Counted from the first letter of the stretch, positions 22,684-34,323 are shown. The stretch is DNA of 64,000 nucleotides from Micrasema longulum (GCA_022494885.1 JAGVSM010001386.1:62001-126000); one strand, 5' to 3'. Numbers and translations are program-made. The notes: generated from the sequence alone by a model not told the origin.

Positions 22684-22852
22684 TTATTTTTGCACCAAAG
22701 CAGGCCAAGATCCTCAATTTTAGTAGTGAACCAAAGCACAGAACACCCAGGCTTGAGAAAAAACTTGTTTTATTTTTGTATTGTCACCGGGAATCGACTC
22801 TGGACATTTCCGTGCGTAAGCCAAGTGTCTTAACCACTACACCACGACGGCC
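22684..22852 (-). mobile_element. SINE-2 copy
   Basis: TTTTGCACCAAAGCAGGCCA, AGAACACCCAGGCTTGAGAA, CACCGGGAATCGACTC (complement of the B box), then AACCACTACACCACGACGGC (complement of the A box). Matches 43617-43790. Confidence 0.75.
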
Positions 22853-24202
22853 GCGAATGATGATGATGTCTATTTAATTGTACAATAATCTAGTGTGTTA
22901 AGAAATTTATTTTTATTTAACATTTCTGTAGTTATATTATTTGTCAATCAATCAAAAGCAAGACAAATTTATAGTTGATTTTATTTTATAAAATGTCTTT
23001 GTATAAAATGTGACATATTTTTCAGTCCTCAGTACTGCTTTCAAATATCGTCGTTTTCTTCCACGATATAGAAATACCGTCACAGTGGGGCTGTTGTGAC
23101 ATCAGGGGAAGATGAACGACTCTCAGTTTCAATATTATTTCCATCACGTCGATACGAGGACAGTGGAACTGTCGACTTGCGGACGCGTCATTAATGTACA
23201 AAAGAATTTATTGGACCAGCGAATAAATCGGGCGAGACTCTCCCCTATTAAATTTGAGGAAAATCTAACCTAGATAAAAAAATAAAAGAATTAATGTCCT
23301 TTTTTGCTCTCTACCTGCAGGAATGTCTGCTCGTTACAATAATTCAATTTTATTTATTGTGTAAGATAAACTTTTTTCCGTTCTTGTTCTGGATTTAATC
23401 AAAATTGTGTTTTAACGAGATTTATTGAATTGACCCAATTTTACAAGTACTTACAATACTCGTTTTTATTTGTTCAATAATTATTAAGATGTTAAAACGT
23501 GACATAAATAATCTTAATTAAATTGTGGACATTTTTTTCGTGTTTTTTTTTAATATTGTTTTATTATGTTTTATTTGGAAATGCTAATTTATTTCATAAA
23601 TTAACTTGACATAGAAAAATGTATACAAGTACGATTACAGGCTTTTTCTATTAACAACATACCTTATGTCTAACACAATCAAAAGATTGTTTATGTGTCG
23701 TACAAATTACTGGTGTGCCGTGAGTAGGTACATACAAATAACTCAATTACTATGCTTTCAAATGTTTAATAACCCCTCGTTAATGTGTGTGCCTCTCGGT
23801 GAACCAAGTAAAGATACGAATTTCGTTTGCGTTAGGAGGCGCACTTTAATATTTTATTTGTAAACGTTCGGTCACACACTTATTAGCAAAGTTTTACCAA
23901 AATTTCATATGATTATCCTCAAGCCTGGGCATTTTGCTTTATAATTCACCACTGTAATTGGGCCGTCTGGCCCACAAGAAAAAAAACATAATTTAAAGAG
24001 CCTGTACATTCATCAACATACAACTCAGTCCTACACAAATATATTGTTACATACATTAATATAGCAATAGATTAGTATATCATATTTATAGTTTAATTGT
24101 TGAGGGAAAAATTAATTTCTGTTCTACAAAATTTTGTATTTGCTTTTAAGTTACATGTATTGTTTAATTTTATTACAAGCCTTCAGAATGGAATGTCAAG
24201 TA
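22853..24202. other. Spacer; SINE-2 piece at 23922-23990
   Basis: AT-rich with no gene. 23922-23990 (AAGCCTGGGCATTTTGC, CACTGTAATTGGGCCGTCTG) is a plus-orientation SINE-2 tail without its head. The GC-richer patch at 23060-23260 has no recognised coding pattern. Confidence 0.4.
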
Positions 24203-24480
24203 GACGAAAGTGAGCATTTTTGACAGATCCTTTTGTTCGCGTTCAATCGAGGGAATAAAACTGTTAAAGCATTTCGCTACATTTGCGCAGTGTACGGTGA
24301 AGATGCTATGAATTTTTTATTTTTTTTTAAACGGCTCTCCGGAAACCGGAAATCTATCACAACACATAACAAAGCTACGATGTGCATAAGAACTTATAAC
24401 GTTTCAAAGTTGTTCATTTTGATTATTTTTTCTTGCATTTTTGAAAAACTGTGACGTTCTATCAAATGCTCGCTTTTGTA
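24203..24480 (+). mobile_element. mariner-derived MITE
   Basis: TIR-like ends (CGAAAGTGAGCATTTTTGAC at 24204-24223, facing the complement of AAAAGCGAGCATTTGATAGA at about 24455-24476) flank a fragment of a mariner transposase N-terminus. The arrangement is an internally deleted mariner. Confidence 0.65.
24224..24320 (+). pseudogene. mariner transposase N-terminal HTH fragment
   Basis: The frame from 24224 reads QILLFAFNRGNKTVKAFRYI, then CAVYGEDAM. This is the first helix-turn-helix of Tc1/mariner transposases, which binds the TIRs. It stops matching at about 24320, where a deletion joins poly(T) and unrelated sequence. The catalytic domain is absent. Confidence 0.8.
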
Positions 24481-25242
24481 CACCGTTTAATAAAACACTT
24501 TTTATATTTCTCGTAGCACTGAACTTTGTCATTGTGTTGTGGAATTTGCGCTTCTTTGTCAATTTTTTTAAGCATTTGGTTCAAGTAAGGAGGTGAAAAA
24601 GCTAGTAAATAAAGACGAAGCATTTTTGTATTTTTCGTTCGTTTTTTGGAATAAAGTAGGTATTCGAGTATGTTGTTTTTATTTGGTATATATTTTATCG
24701 CAATAGAAATTTTAAAACAAACAAAAGTGGCTTTCTCTTTGCCGACGTGAAGATAAATTATACGTCAGTGCACTCTTTGGAAGTTTTATTTTTATAGCGA
24801 AGTCTGCTCCACAATCAACAATACGTTATTTATCCTTCGGGAGCTGAAGCTTGACGCAGGAAAACCATTGAAAATGCTTGTCTTCATTTGGTCTGCCATT
24901 AGTCTCAGTGAAAAATACAGCGTGTTGAATCGAAAGCAAAGTAAACACACCTCACATCTATTGATTCGTTATTTTTCATACAAGTTTGCTGACACGAAGG
25001 ATTTTTCTAAAAAAACTCAATGGGTATTTGAAGTATGTTTACCTAAAAAAATATTTAAGCAATTTTGTAATTTAACAATACAGCACAATAATACAAAGAG
25101 CAAGAACATTATTTGAAAAATAACACATAGCACATGGATAAAAAAATAACCCAAAATGAATAAACAAAGAAAAACATTGACTGATGACTTATGGTGTTTC
25201 TGAATTTAAAAATTAAATCACAAAAATCGATTCGATCAAGTG
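24481..25242. other. Spacer, nothing identified
   Basis: The 82-codon frame at 24868-25116 has no motif that I recognise and no splice or promoter support. Confidence 0.35.
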
Positions 25243-25475
25243 ATCGTAGAACAACGACGGATGTGCGAAAACGCGACATTGACTTTCTGTTATTTTTTAA
25301 TTAAAAAACGTTATAGAAAGGCTTTACATTCCAAGTTTAAAAAAATAATTATATGTACTAACCCAAGTATAAGTGAATATTTTCATTGATCAAATTGTGA
25401 TATAAAATGTCAAAAAAAATACTAAACCTCTCTCGTGTAAGCATTAAAAAATCACAGGCGTCGTTGTTCTACGAT
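25243..25475. mobile_element. Small MITE with 17-base perfect inverted ends
   Basis: ATCGTAGAACAACGACG at 25243-25259 is the exact complement of 25459-25475. The match continues weakly inward (GATGTG against CCTGTG). 233 bases, no coding capacity. No target duplication is evident. Confidence 0.7.
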
Positions 25476-25839
25476 TATGACAATAAGTGGATATAATACA
25501 ATTGATAATTTTTGAAAAATCACATAAGCCAAATTACAAACAAATATTCTACTACCTAAACTCAAAGAATAAATCAAGCAAGCAAAGGAGTGCGGTATAG
25601 TGGAATATTTGAGAGGATCTATCGGTTCCTATGTAGGCAATGCCTGTTCCAAGTAACCGATAAGTTGCGGCAAAAAAAAATATGTATGGTCGTATTTGCA
25701 AAAGTTTACACGGATATAATAAATATGATTGTAATATATAAGTGTGAATATAATGAAATAAGTTTGTGTATAATATAATAAATACGTTCATCAGAAATAA
25801 GTATGTATATAACATAAAGGTACACATTAAATTATAATT

Positions 25840-26110
25840 GTCAACAAATGTTCTGACTCTTTGCTTCCCATGTCTATCAAGCATTAGCCAATTTTTTCCC
25901 AAAACATGTTGTACTTTCGTTTTTCCAGATGTAAGGCACTAAGTTATATCGCTTTGGTCCCGTAAAAATAAAAGATGTTTGAAACACCGCCACACGCGCT
26001 CTAGGCGTCATTAAATCATTCCTCACAGAACTTCGTGTTTCGTGTGCATGGTGTACCGTGTCTAGGGTATCCCAGTGTTTATGGGATATATCAGAATCCT
26101 TTTTTTTTAA
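25840..26110 (-). pseudogene. LINE C-terminal fragment, antisense
   Basis: The minus strand reads ETRSSVRNDLMTPRARVAVF and SFIFTGPKRYNLVPYIWKN, then FGKKLA. After a frameshift near 25885 it continues WLMLDRHGKQRVRTF. The TRSS, FQxSFxFxGPKxYN and final FKKKL words are the usual end of a Jockey/CR1-like LINE protein. RT motifs are absent. Confidence 0.75.
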
Positions 26111-26290
26111 ATAAACATTGCATTTCGAACATAACTTAAACGGGTTGAAGAAGTAGGCAGAGAGAATAGAATGCCACAACACTCTATCTTTGAGTACATA
26201 CCTTGTTTTTCAGTCATACATCTAATGCACGCACGCCGATTATTCCAATTTTTGACATCATCATCTTCACGCTGGATTCAGTCATATGTA
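26111..26290 (-). pseudogene. RTE-like LINE extreme C-terminus
   Basis: The minus strand carries CIRCMTEK and, in a shifted frame, KDRVLWHSILSAYFF. The same end occurs at 30.35 kb (minus) and 48.2 kb (plus). It is directly joined to the unrelated LINE end at 25.84-26.11 kb, so two insertions abut. Confidence 0.65.
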
Positions 26291-26466
26291 TTTCTCAGTC
26301 TTTCTAATTTTCTGCATCTATCAGTGCGAGAATATAACAGAGTTAGTTGATTACTAACGTTAAAATGAATTTTATATTTTTGACGGAACTATAAACTAAC
26401 TTTTGAAAGATCAATGAATCATTGAATCACTCAATTACCTTTTTTTAATATTTGTTTAATTTAAAA

Positions 26467-26740
26467 TCATCATCCTTCCTTTTTTGTACCTTATTGTGTA
26501 TAAAGCATTGCATCGGTACACTAATCGCAGGGTATCGTTATTATTTTTGTTTCATGAAGGTAAGATTATCAGATGCTTCAAGTGCCTGTCCAGGGACTAT
26601 GAATTAATATTCTAAAGTAAAAAAGCAATAGAATATCCAAACAATATGTATTTCATGTTAACCATATTGAGAATCGAACTCGAGACATCTTGCACAGTCG
26701 GCAAACGGGTTAGTCGGCAGTCATTACACTACGAGGCGGA
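26467..26740 (-). mobile_element. SINE-1 copy, full length
   Basis: The minus strand has CCGCCTCGTAGTGTAATGAC, GAGTTCGATTCTCAATATGG (B box region), CCCTGGACAGGCAC, ATAATCTTACCTTCATGAAA and a tail to ACAAAAAAGGAAGGATGATG. Same order as 31.5 and 54.4 kb. Confidence 0.75.
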
Positions 26741-27355
26741 CAGTTAAAATTACTATAAGCTATTAGTTGGCTTTAACGAGGCCTGTAGAGCCAATAACCT
26801 AAGGACAGAACGTTCAATTTTGATTTATGTACGAGTTTATAAAATTAAAATTAGTTCATTTAAAATTTTATTTTTAAAAAAATTCAACGTAATAATGTTT
26901 CCATTGGATATCTCAGAGCGGAATCAAAATAATTTTGTATTCTATTTCAGGTTAAATCCTCATTAAAAACTTCCATCCGAAAGACTACTCAACAATTTAA
27001 AAACTCTTTTGTATCTGAGTCTCATCATGTAACTACGGGTATGTGGGTTACACACGAGAAATTTTCTCTATGACCGTAGCACTTATAATTTTAAATTTTA
27101 AGAGATTATTTTTAAGGAACTAAGCTCGTTTTGTAGGCTTCGTTTTTCAAATAGTTTTTTTTTTACTGGAAATGAAACTAACCTTTACACAGGTTAGGTT
27201 AAAAAGGACATAACACATTGAAAATCTTTTACGGCTTTCAAATGTCATATAAATAACAAGATTCGTCAGATCTTTATATATATAACTCTTCTGTACGTGT
27301 GATGTCACAGAACTTCTTCTTAAAAGCTTAACCGCTTTACGAGCTATTTTCAGCG
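26741..27355. other. Spacer, nothing identified
   Basis: AT-rich. The 111-codon minus-strand frame at 27147-27482 overlaps the FB2 arm and shows no motif. Confidence 0.35.
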
Positions 27356-27359
27356 AAAT

Positions 27360-27905
27360 GTAGATCTTTGCGCTGCGCGTGTTCATAGATATCAACATTT
27401 TCAATCGAATCTGTGAAAAAAATTTAGAAGCATAAATCTGTTTTTCATCGACCCACCAGGATTGCATTCGATGAGAATGCATGTATCAAAAAAACGGAAG
27501 TATATTTTTTTTTTGTGTTCAAAAAAGTTTGTTTTTGAATGCTTACAAACATTCACTTTTTATGGATCCCAATCAAATTATTTCCTTACATTCCTTTTAA
27601 TTTCTTCCCATTAATTTCTTTTTATTAGATATTTGGATACTAACTATAGTTAAGTACTAAAATAATATTACCTGATAATTAATAAATTTTGTAAAATGTC
27701 ATTTATGTAAAAATAAATAAATGTGTTGAAATAATACGGAATTTAAGGAAAGAATCTTATTGGGATCCACAAAAAACTAATGTTGTTTGAACACATTCAA
27801 ATACAGCTTTTTTTTAAATAACATCTTTTCATTCTTTTGTTTATGCATTCTTGTTAAATGTAGCCCTGGTGAACTATGAATAAGACATTTACGCATCCTA
27901 CTTTT
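27360..27905. mobile_element. FB2 foldback element
   Basis: The left arm (27360-27610, including TGTTTTTGAATGCTTACAAA and TTTATGGATCCCAATCA) and right arm (27730-27880, including TTGGGATCCACAAAAAACTA) are complements. A single arm in the same form stands alone at 35228-35512. No coding capacity. Confidence 0.6.
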
Positions 27906-28070
27906 TTTCTACTTAACAGAAGGTTAAAGATACTATACATATGACTATGGAAAAGTTTATCATTTAGCTGAAAACCGCACGTAAATCAGCCCAGTAGTTA
28001 TTCAGTCAATAGAGGACACACATGCGAACATTGCCTTTTATATGTATAGATAGATAGATAGATTTATATA
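27906..28070 (+). mobile_element. RTE-like 3' end with (GATA)n tail
   Basis: AAACCGCACGTAAATCAGCC and AGAGGACACACATGCGAACA precede a (GATA)n tract at 28037-28057. This order is the usual 3' end of RTE-clade LINEs. No coding part. Confidence 0.5.
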
Positions 28071-28367
28071 TCTGTAGAGGTTTGAGGGTAGTGTGTCGAA
28101 GACTCCCTACATCATTCAAAGTATTGACAGAAAAAACACCTTAAGGTGTAGATCTTATTGTTTATTTTACACTTAATTACATGTTAAAGATTTAATAAAA
28201 ATGACAATGGACATAGTAACGTCCGTGAAAGACTACTGGAGAGATGTGTAGTGGTCCATGAAACGGGTTCTCCTTTTATTTGCTAGATTTCTTTGTTCCC
28301 TGAATCGATGCTCCTCATATATGTAAATATGAACTTTTTTTTCTTCATATTTATATATTTAGTTGGA

Positions 28368-28845
28368 TAATTTATATAGCGCCATTTTTGTGAAAATCAC
28401 CTCAAGGGCGCTGTACAATTAATAAATATCCCAGTACGTCTTGCAGCTACAGAGCACATGGACTGTTGGGATTCTAGTTCCTCGTTTTCAATTAAGATCA
28501 ATAAAAAATTATAACAGATAGGAGCTAGATTACAGGACGCCTTGCAGCTACAGAGCGCTGAGACAGTTAGAAATTTAGCTCCCATTTACACATTTTAAAA
28601 ATTGACAAATAAATTTAGTGTATTAATGATACTAAAAAAAAAAAAAAAAACAAATAAATATGAATACTAAAAAGGAGTAAGATTACAACACGTCTTGCAG
28701 CTACTAAGCGCATAGACGATTGGAATTCTAGACCCCATTAATAAAATTTAGGTATTTTTAAAGTTGGTATATGAAAGCTGATAACCAATCATCGTGCAGC
28801 TACAAAGCGCATGGACGAGTGGAATTCTAGCAAAGTTAGAATGAT
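28368..28845 (+). repeat. GCR head with four-monomer array
   Basis: Head AGCGCCATTTTTGTGAAAAT...GGGCGCT (28378-28414), then monomers with core CTTGCAGCTACAGAGC or close variants at about 28438, 28540, 28692 and 28792. Each is followed by a GACNNTTGGAATTCTAG-type segment. Spacing is irregular (about 100-150 bases). Confidence 0.75.
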
Positions 28846-29277
28846 ATCAATAAATTTATAAAAAAATAGAGCATAGTAGTAAGTTTGTCAAGTGTTCATG
28901 CCAAGAACTAAGCAATAAAAAACTAAATAAATAAAGCACTGTATCAACTCCATGGTTAACAAAGGGAGATAGATGTCCGAAGAGAATCTTTTGTAGACAG
29001 TAGGTAGATATCGTCACCATGTGGTCCACTAGGCTGCTGGAGAATTTCTGGAAACACACGTGTGTAGACTGGGGGATTATGCCTATTGTTCCAACGACTT
29101 GGTGTCCATTTTGGTCCGTATTATTTCATTTTATGAGACGCAACATTCCTGTTCAATTCACATTTTTAAATGAATATTTTTTTGTATAAGTTAGTTATAG
29201 AAGTTTGATTTATTATTTTGTATGTTATTAGAAGGCAGATATTTGAAATTTTATGTATTTATCAATTTATGTTCAAC

Positions 29278-30305
29278 TAGCGGACCCGATAGACGTTGTC
29301 CTGCCCAAACGTTAGCTTGCCTGCTATTAGCTGGTTGAACAAACGTTTTTTTTTTTGTAAATAAGGACACACGTTATTTATTTTAGTATTTTAGAGCTAT
29401 TTATATATTCGTAATTAGGATTGGTTTTTCGTTTTATCTTCACATGTGATAAGCTAAGAAGCCTCATCGTGTTCAAATCAAAATCATGCGAAAATCAATA
29501 CTCTAGTGCCACAATCTATGGAAAATATACGTGAGTGCGTGTTAATGAAGAAAAATCAGACCGTGTTTTACCCTGAGCCTTCAAAAATGTTGACACTCAA
29601 CTTATGCCCAACAGAATTTAGTCATTTTTTAACCGCCAGTCGTATTTTAAATTGAGCTTGACATTTAAGTCGAAACCAAAATAAATTTTTAAAAGAGCCA
29701 GATTGTGTCAGAAAAGCGGGCAAAAACTGTTCGGGTAGAAGAAAAAGCCCTTTTATTGATAAGTAGGTACCTAGGTACTTGTATATGGTTGAATTCCAGT
29801 TTTAAAAATGCTCAATATTCCCGAACGTTCACTTGCCTGCTATTAGCTGGTTCAGCAAACATTATTTCGTAAATAAGGAAAAACGTTATTTATTTTCGCT
29901 TTTTTTTTAACCATTTATATACCAGTTATAAGGGTTAATTGTTTGTTTTATTTCTTTGTGTGATTCGTTTAGAGGCTTCGTCGTACTCAAATCGAAGTCG
30001 TGCAAAAATCACCACTCTAGTGCCATAATTCATGCAGAAAATACGGGAATACGTGTTAAATAAGAAAAGTCAGACCGAGTTTTACCTTGAGCCTTTTAAA
30101 ATTTCAACACTCAACACTCATGCCCAACTCGAATTAAGTCATTCCTTAACCGCCAGTCTTGTTTAGATGTGACCTTGATATTTATGTCGATACCAAAATA
30201 AATGAAAAGAAAAATGACTGTGTTGTGAAAGCGTGCAAAAACTGTCCGGACAAAAGGAAAAAGACTTTTCATTGATAAGTAGATACCTAGATACTTGTTT
30301 ATGAT
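29278..30305 (+). repeat. Tandem duplication, two 0.5-kb units
   Basis: Unit 1 (about 29278-29819) and unit 2 (about 29820-30305) share TTGCCTGCTATTAGCTGGTT, ACTCTAGTGCCA, TTAACCGCCAGTC, GCAAAAACTGTC/TTCGG and the end TACCTAGRTACTTGT, in the same order. Unit 1 begins ACTAGCGGACCCGATAGACG. A short related piece occurs at 34900-35110. No coding pattern. Confidence 0.75.
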
Positions 30306-30349
30306 TCAAACAAACAAACCATCACACCGTTTCCCCGTAAGAAAAAGCA

Positions 30350-31015
30350 GAGAGAATAGAATGCTACGCAATTCTATCTTTGCATACAGATCTCGTTTCC
30401 TCTACATTCATACATCTTCTAATGCACGCACGCAGATTATTCCGACTTTTGACATGTCCGTCTTCAAGTATTTGTTGGATTTGGTCATTCCATGTCTTTC
30501 TCGGTCGTCCTCTATTTCTGCATCCATTAACATTCATACTAAACTATTTTCAGCCGTTCTTTCGCTGTTTATTCGCTCTACATGTCCAAACCAACACAGA
30601 GCTCCTTTCTTAATTTTGTCGAAAATGCTTATCTCAGCCTTACATAATGCACAGATCTCGACATAAGTGCATCTATCGTACATTGTTTTACCCCACGTTC
30701 GCCTGAGATATCGCATTCTGACAGAATTCAACCTAATTTCATCCCAGTTTTTCTATGTCCATACTTCGTTCCCATACATCAGAGTCGGGACCAGGACTCC
30801 ATCGTGGACGGTTAATTTTGCCTCTTGTGACAAACATTTATTTACCAATTTAATTTAAGTGCACCGTTTATTCAGTTCCCAGCACTCACCCATCTTTCAA
30901 TATATTTTTCAGTCATTCCATCCTAGTAAACATACTTCCCAGATATACAAATTCGTCAACCTGTTTTAGTATAACCCCGTTCACAATTATTTCTCATTTA
31001 GTCATACTTTCATTT
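30350..31015 (-). pseudogene. RTE-like LINE C-terminal half, antisense
   Basis: Minus strand, with several frameshifts: VDEFVYLGSMFTR (just after the RT core), DIERWVSAGN, LNSVRMRYLRRTWGKT, IFDKIKKGALCWFGHVERIN, NRGRPRKTWNDQI, then CKDRIAWHSILSAFS. These are the thumb and C-terminal words of a widespread arthropod RTE-like LINE. It carries more of the element than the copies at 26.1 and 48.2 kb. It lies immediately after the 29-30 kb tandem units, with unit-end sequence reappearing at 31030-31140, so it may have inserted into a third unit. Confidence 0.8.
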
Positions 31016-31019
31016 CTTA

Positions 31020-31260
31020 AAAAAAACATTTAGTTCGATTTATCGAGATCGAATTAAAATTATTAATATTCAAATAATGAATTAAAATAGATACTAGGGT
31101 ATTTGTATATGGTTGTATTCCAAAACATCAATTTATTGTTTTGAAAGATATTTTTTTTTGCAACTGTCAAACTCTGGTCTACTTACAAACAGTGGTGCAT
31201 TTTGTGTAAGAATCTGTTTTTTTTTTAAGTATCAAAAGTCAGATAAAATTATAAAGTAGA
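31020..31260 (+). repeat. Remnant of the 29-kb tandem unit
   Basis: ATTTGTATATGGTTGTATTC and AACAGTGGTGCATTTT resemble the unit end and the flank at 35080-35165. Confidence 0.4.
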
Positions 31261-31501
31261 GCTCTCCAGATGGAAAACGTTATTGATTTGACTTTTTGTT
31301 GGATTATTTAATAAAAAGTATAACAAATTGGGATTTTGCCAAATAAAACTCTCATAGTGGTTAAAATCCTATTACTTTTTCAAAAAATATTAACTAAAAA
31401 AATAGCATGCAAACAATCTAAACTAAATATTTTTGTTGATAATAATTCCAGTGAGGCCTAGTCCGAACGAACAGTAAAAGAGCACAATAGTGAAAAGACG
31501 T

Positions 31502-31760
31502 CCGCCTCGTGGCGCAGTGGTCAGCGCGTTTGCCTACCATCCAAGAGGTCTCGGGTTCGATTCCCGACGTGGTTGACATAAAGTATTTATTTAAAAATGG
31601 GATTTTACACTAGATTATTTCATAGTCCCTGGACTGGTACCTGTAGCCTAAGAATAGTCATCTTACCTTCATTTAACAAAAAATATTAAGATGCACTGCG
31701 ATTGGTGTACCAATACAGTTAAGTATGCACCTTTAGGTGCAGAAAAAAGAATAGATTAAT
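31502..31760 (+). mobile_element. SINE-1 copy, best preserved head
   Basis: CCGCCTCGTGGCGCAGTGGT (A box) and CGGGTTCGATTCCCGAC (B box) form a tRNA-like head of about 75 bases. The tail words CCCTGGACTGGTACC, GTCATCTTACCTTCATTTAA, GCGATTGGTGTACCAATAC and CACCTTTAGGTGCAG follow. The tail is not tRNA-derived. SINEs like this are transcribed by Pol III from the internal boxes and need LINE RT to move. Confidence 0.85.
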
Positions 31761-32344
31761 TTGAAATAATAATAATTCATGAAAGAAGCCTTTTCTGCAT
31801 AGAACAAAGCGTTCCAAATATTTGGTTTGGTTTTTAGTGCGGTTTTTAGTTTAACAAAAAACGTGTAATGGACGGTTTCAGTTTGCGCTTGTGATTTCTG
31901 ACCCGATATCTACGGCCCATTGTATTGCTGTAATCTGTAGCTAACTTCATGGAATAATCATAGAATGCTTTTTCTCCGTATAGGGGACTCTATTAGCCAG
32001 TGGCGTGTTATTACTCAACTAACTCAATAGAAACGCATAGTTCGCGCATATAACGCGCTCAATAGAAATTGCACAGAAAAATGTAATTAAAATAATTTAC
32101 AAAAAACATAGATTATTTCATAGTAATAAACTATGCGTAGAGAATGGACTCCTTAGTTTGAGAAAGTTAAATTTATTTTAGTGCCTGAAATATGTTTACT
32201 TGAATAGGGAAAGTAGGTTTAAGGTCTTGGATTAGCATGGAAGAAGCAGATAGACACATTCTAAAAAAAAAAAGTGTAATTTATATTAAAAATAAATGCA
32301 CACTGCAAATAAATCATATTTCCGTAATTTCAGCATATGTTAAT
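31761..32344. other. Spacer, nothing identified
   Basis: No recognised feature. Confidence 0.35.
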
Positions 32345-32625
32345 TTGGTTTTTCTTTTTTTTTTCTTTTCTTTTCTTTTCATAGTCATGTCATACCATAT
32401 ATATGTGCCATAAACTTTTTAACAATTAAAAAAGGAATGGCCCACGCTCAGACGCTGTAATCTTTGTGGGCATTTTTTCCAAATTATGTTATGGCTTAAT
32501 TTTAAGATGTATTTTCCTAAAGTGTATTTTTGTTATTATATTTCTATGTAAATAATACTCGTATTTGTATGGAAAATCAAACAAATAAAAAAATATAAAA
32601 AATAAAAAATATATATATGTGAGAG
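32345..32625 (+). repeat. (TTTTC)n tract and possible LINE 3' UTR
   Basis: (TTTTC)n at 32350-32381. A block with AATGGCCCACGCTCAGACGC and TTTGTGGGCATT follows, ending in A-rich AAATAAAAAAATATAAAAAA. It looks like a LINE 3' end, but there is no coding support. Confidence 0.35.
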
Positions 32626-32659
32626 TGGTCAGTTAGCCGTAAAACGGACAACGTATTTT

Positions 32660-33230
32660 AAAAAAGGCAGAATTTTATTTATTTTATTAGGGAACAATAA
32701 CAGATAACTGTACATACATTCATACATGGACAACATACAAGATAAATAACAATATAAGACCTATCACTCTATATAATTGTTTACAGCATGCAATGTGTTA
32801 CAAATTATTAATTAATTAATTAAAATGAACTAAAATTACTTGAAAGAAAGCATAGAAAGAATGACATTGTGGTTACTTGTAAAAATTACTTAATAGTAGA
32901 TAATAAATTATTTTCAAATTGACTTAAAGAATTCCCAAAAATGTATATATCTTTCACGTTGCACTTATGAATTTTATTGTACTGCCTGCACATGCTAGAG
33001 TGGGGAATAAAATATCCTGTATTCGAGGAAAAGCACTCAACTCAAGAATGTCGTCCGGCAACGAACTGTTTGAATGCGGTTTTAGCCAAGACTGGCACAA
33101 AGAGAACGCACGTACACCTGTCAGTCGGCGACGATGGCGAGGGGTAAGCCGTGTGGAGAGGGCGGAGAGAGGATTCTGGCCGACCATGAATGGGAACCCC
33201 CCGGATAAACAGTTGCGTCAATAAAGAAAA
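32660..33230 (-). pseudogene. Possible LINE C-terminus and 3' UTR, antisense
   Basis: The minus strand has a GC-rich 77-codon frame (33187-32954) with RRHRRRLTGVRAFSLCQSWL and SLPDDILELSAFP. About 270 bases further comes an end CCCTAATAAAATAAATAAAA. The tail fits a LINE 3' end. The protein words only loosely resemble a LINE C-terminus, so this is tentative. The GC content of 33.0-33.25 kb is clearly higher than its surroundings. Confidence 0.3.
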
Positions 33231-34320
33231 TGATGCGTTTGCGAAAATGTGAGAAGGACGTCACGCGCGAACAAAGAACACTGTGTTATGGAGCGTATCG
33301 CCAAAAGCATTGAAGAACGTTTTACAATATTTTACATTTAAACGTATAATTACTCAAAAAGAGGCGCTTGACAGAAACTTGTCAAAAACAAATTTCAAAC
33401 CAAATTCACGAGATCTAAAAATCGTTAAGCAGGAACGTCTAAAAACTACATGAAAAAACGTGCTCTTTTTAACAAAATCTATCGTAACTTTGCCTCATAT
33501 AAAATGGAAGACACCTCTCAAATTATCCCTTCGCACGAGTGATTCTTTTGAGGTTTTAGGATTGAATTTTCTTGGCACCTGAAGCTAAAATGATTTTATT
33601 TCTTACAAGTAAAGCTTCTTTAGCATTTTAATTATGTCGTACAGAAAGCAGTTTTCACAATATTCGGCCATTGCGACAATTTAAACATCTTTTATAATAA
33701 GATATTTTTAAGTCATAAGTAATTCAGTAATTTTACAATTCAGTAAGTTATTTTTATTTATTCAATCGAAGCATTTACTACTTTAATTGTTTAATATAAC
33801 TATACAGTATTACGGATATATGTACTTGCAAACTAATATGCTAATAACATCGATGTCTTAAACATGAACCTTGTAAATTTTAAAAGGTAATCCATTTGTT
33901 CCATATCAAAGAGAAATTAAAATTATAATTTAATATTAAGGTATAATGAACTTAGCTTTTTCAAAATTTTCAATCGTATTTTAAAAAAATTCGTAACTAT
34001 TTTTAATGACATGTCTTTTTATTTTTTATCTAATATTTTATTTTTTATATCGGATACAGAGTTTTCTTAATATTTTTTTGTATTGTATTTGTATTTGTAT
34101 TTTTTATTATTCTTTTTTGTTTTTTTTTACAATACACATAAAATGTAAAACAGAGTAATAAAAAAATAAAGAATAATTACATAGCAATAAAATAATAGAA
34201 AGTTATTGTAAATTGGGCGTTAGAATTTATTTAGATAAGTTCAGTAATAAACCTAGACAACAATGATTCAAGAAATGTTGAAAAATTAAAAGTCTTTTAT
34301 AATATTTCCAAAATTACGAT
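33231..34320. other. AT-rich spacer, nothing identified
   Basis: No coding pattern. GACGTCACGCGCG at 33256-33268 also occurs near 55578, without shared flanks. Confidence 0.4.
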
Positions 34321-34323
34321 TGA

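Noticed and set aside
32967..33224. 85-codon plus-strand frame in a GC-rich block
   Set aside because: The opposite strand is equally open and is followed by a LINE-like tail. GC bias alone keeps both strands open.
33256..33268. GACGTCACGCGCG as a shared regulatory site with 55578
   Set aside because: The flanks are unrelated and no gene lies next to either. A 13-base match twice in 64 kb is weak support.
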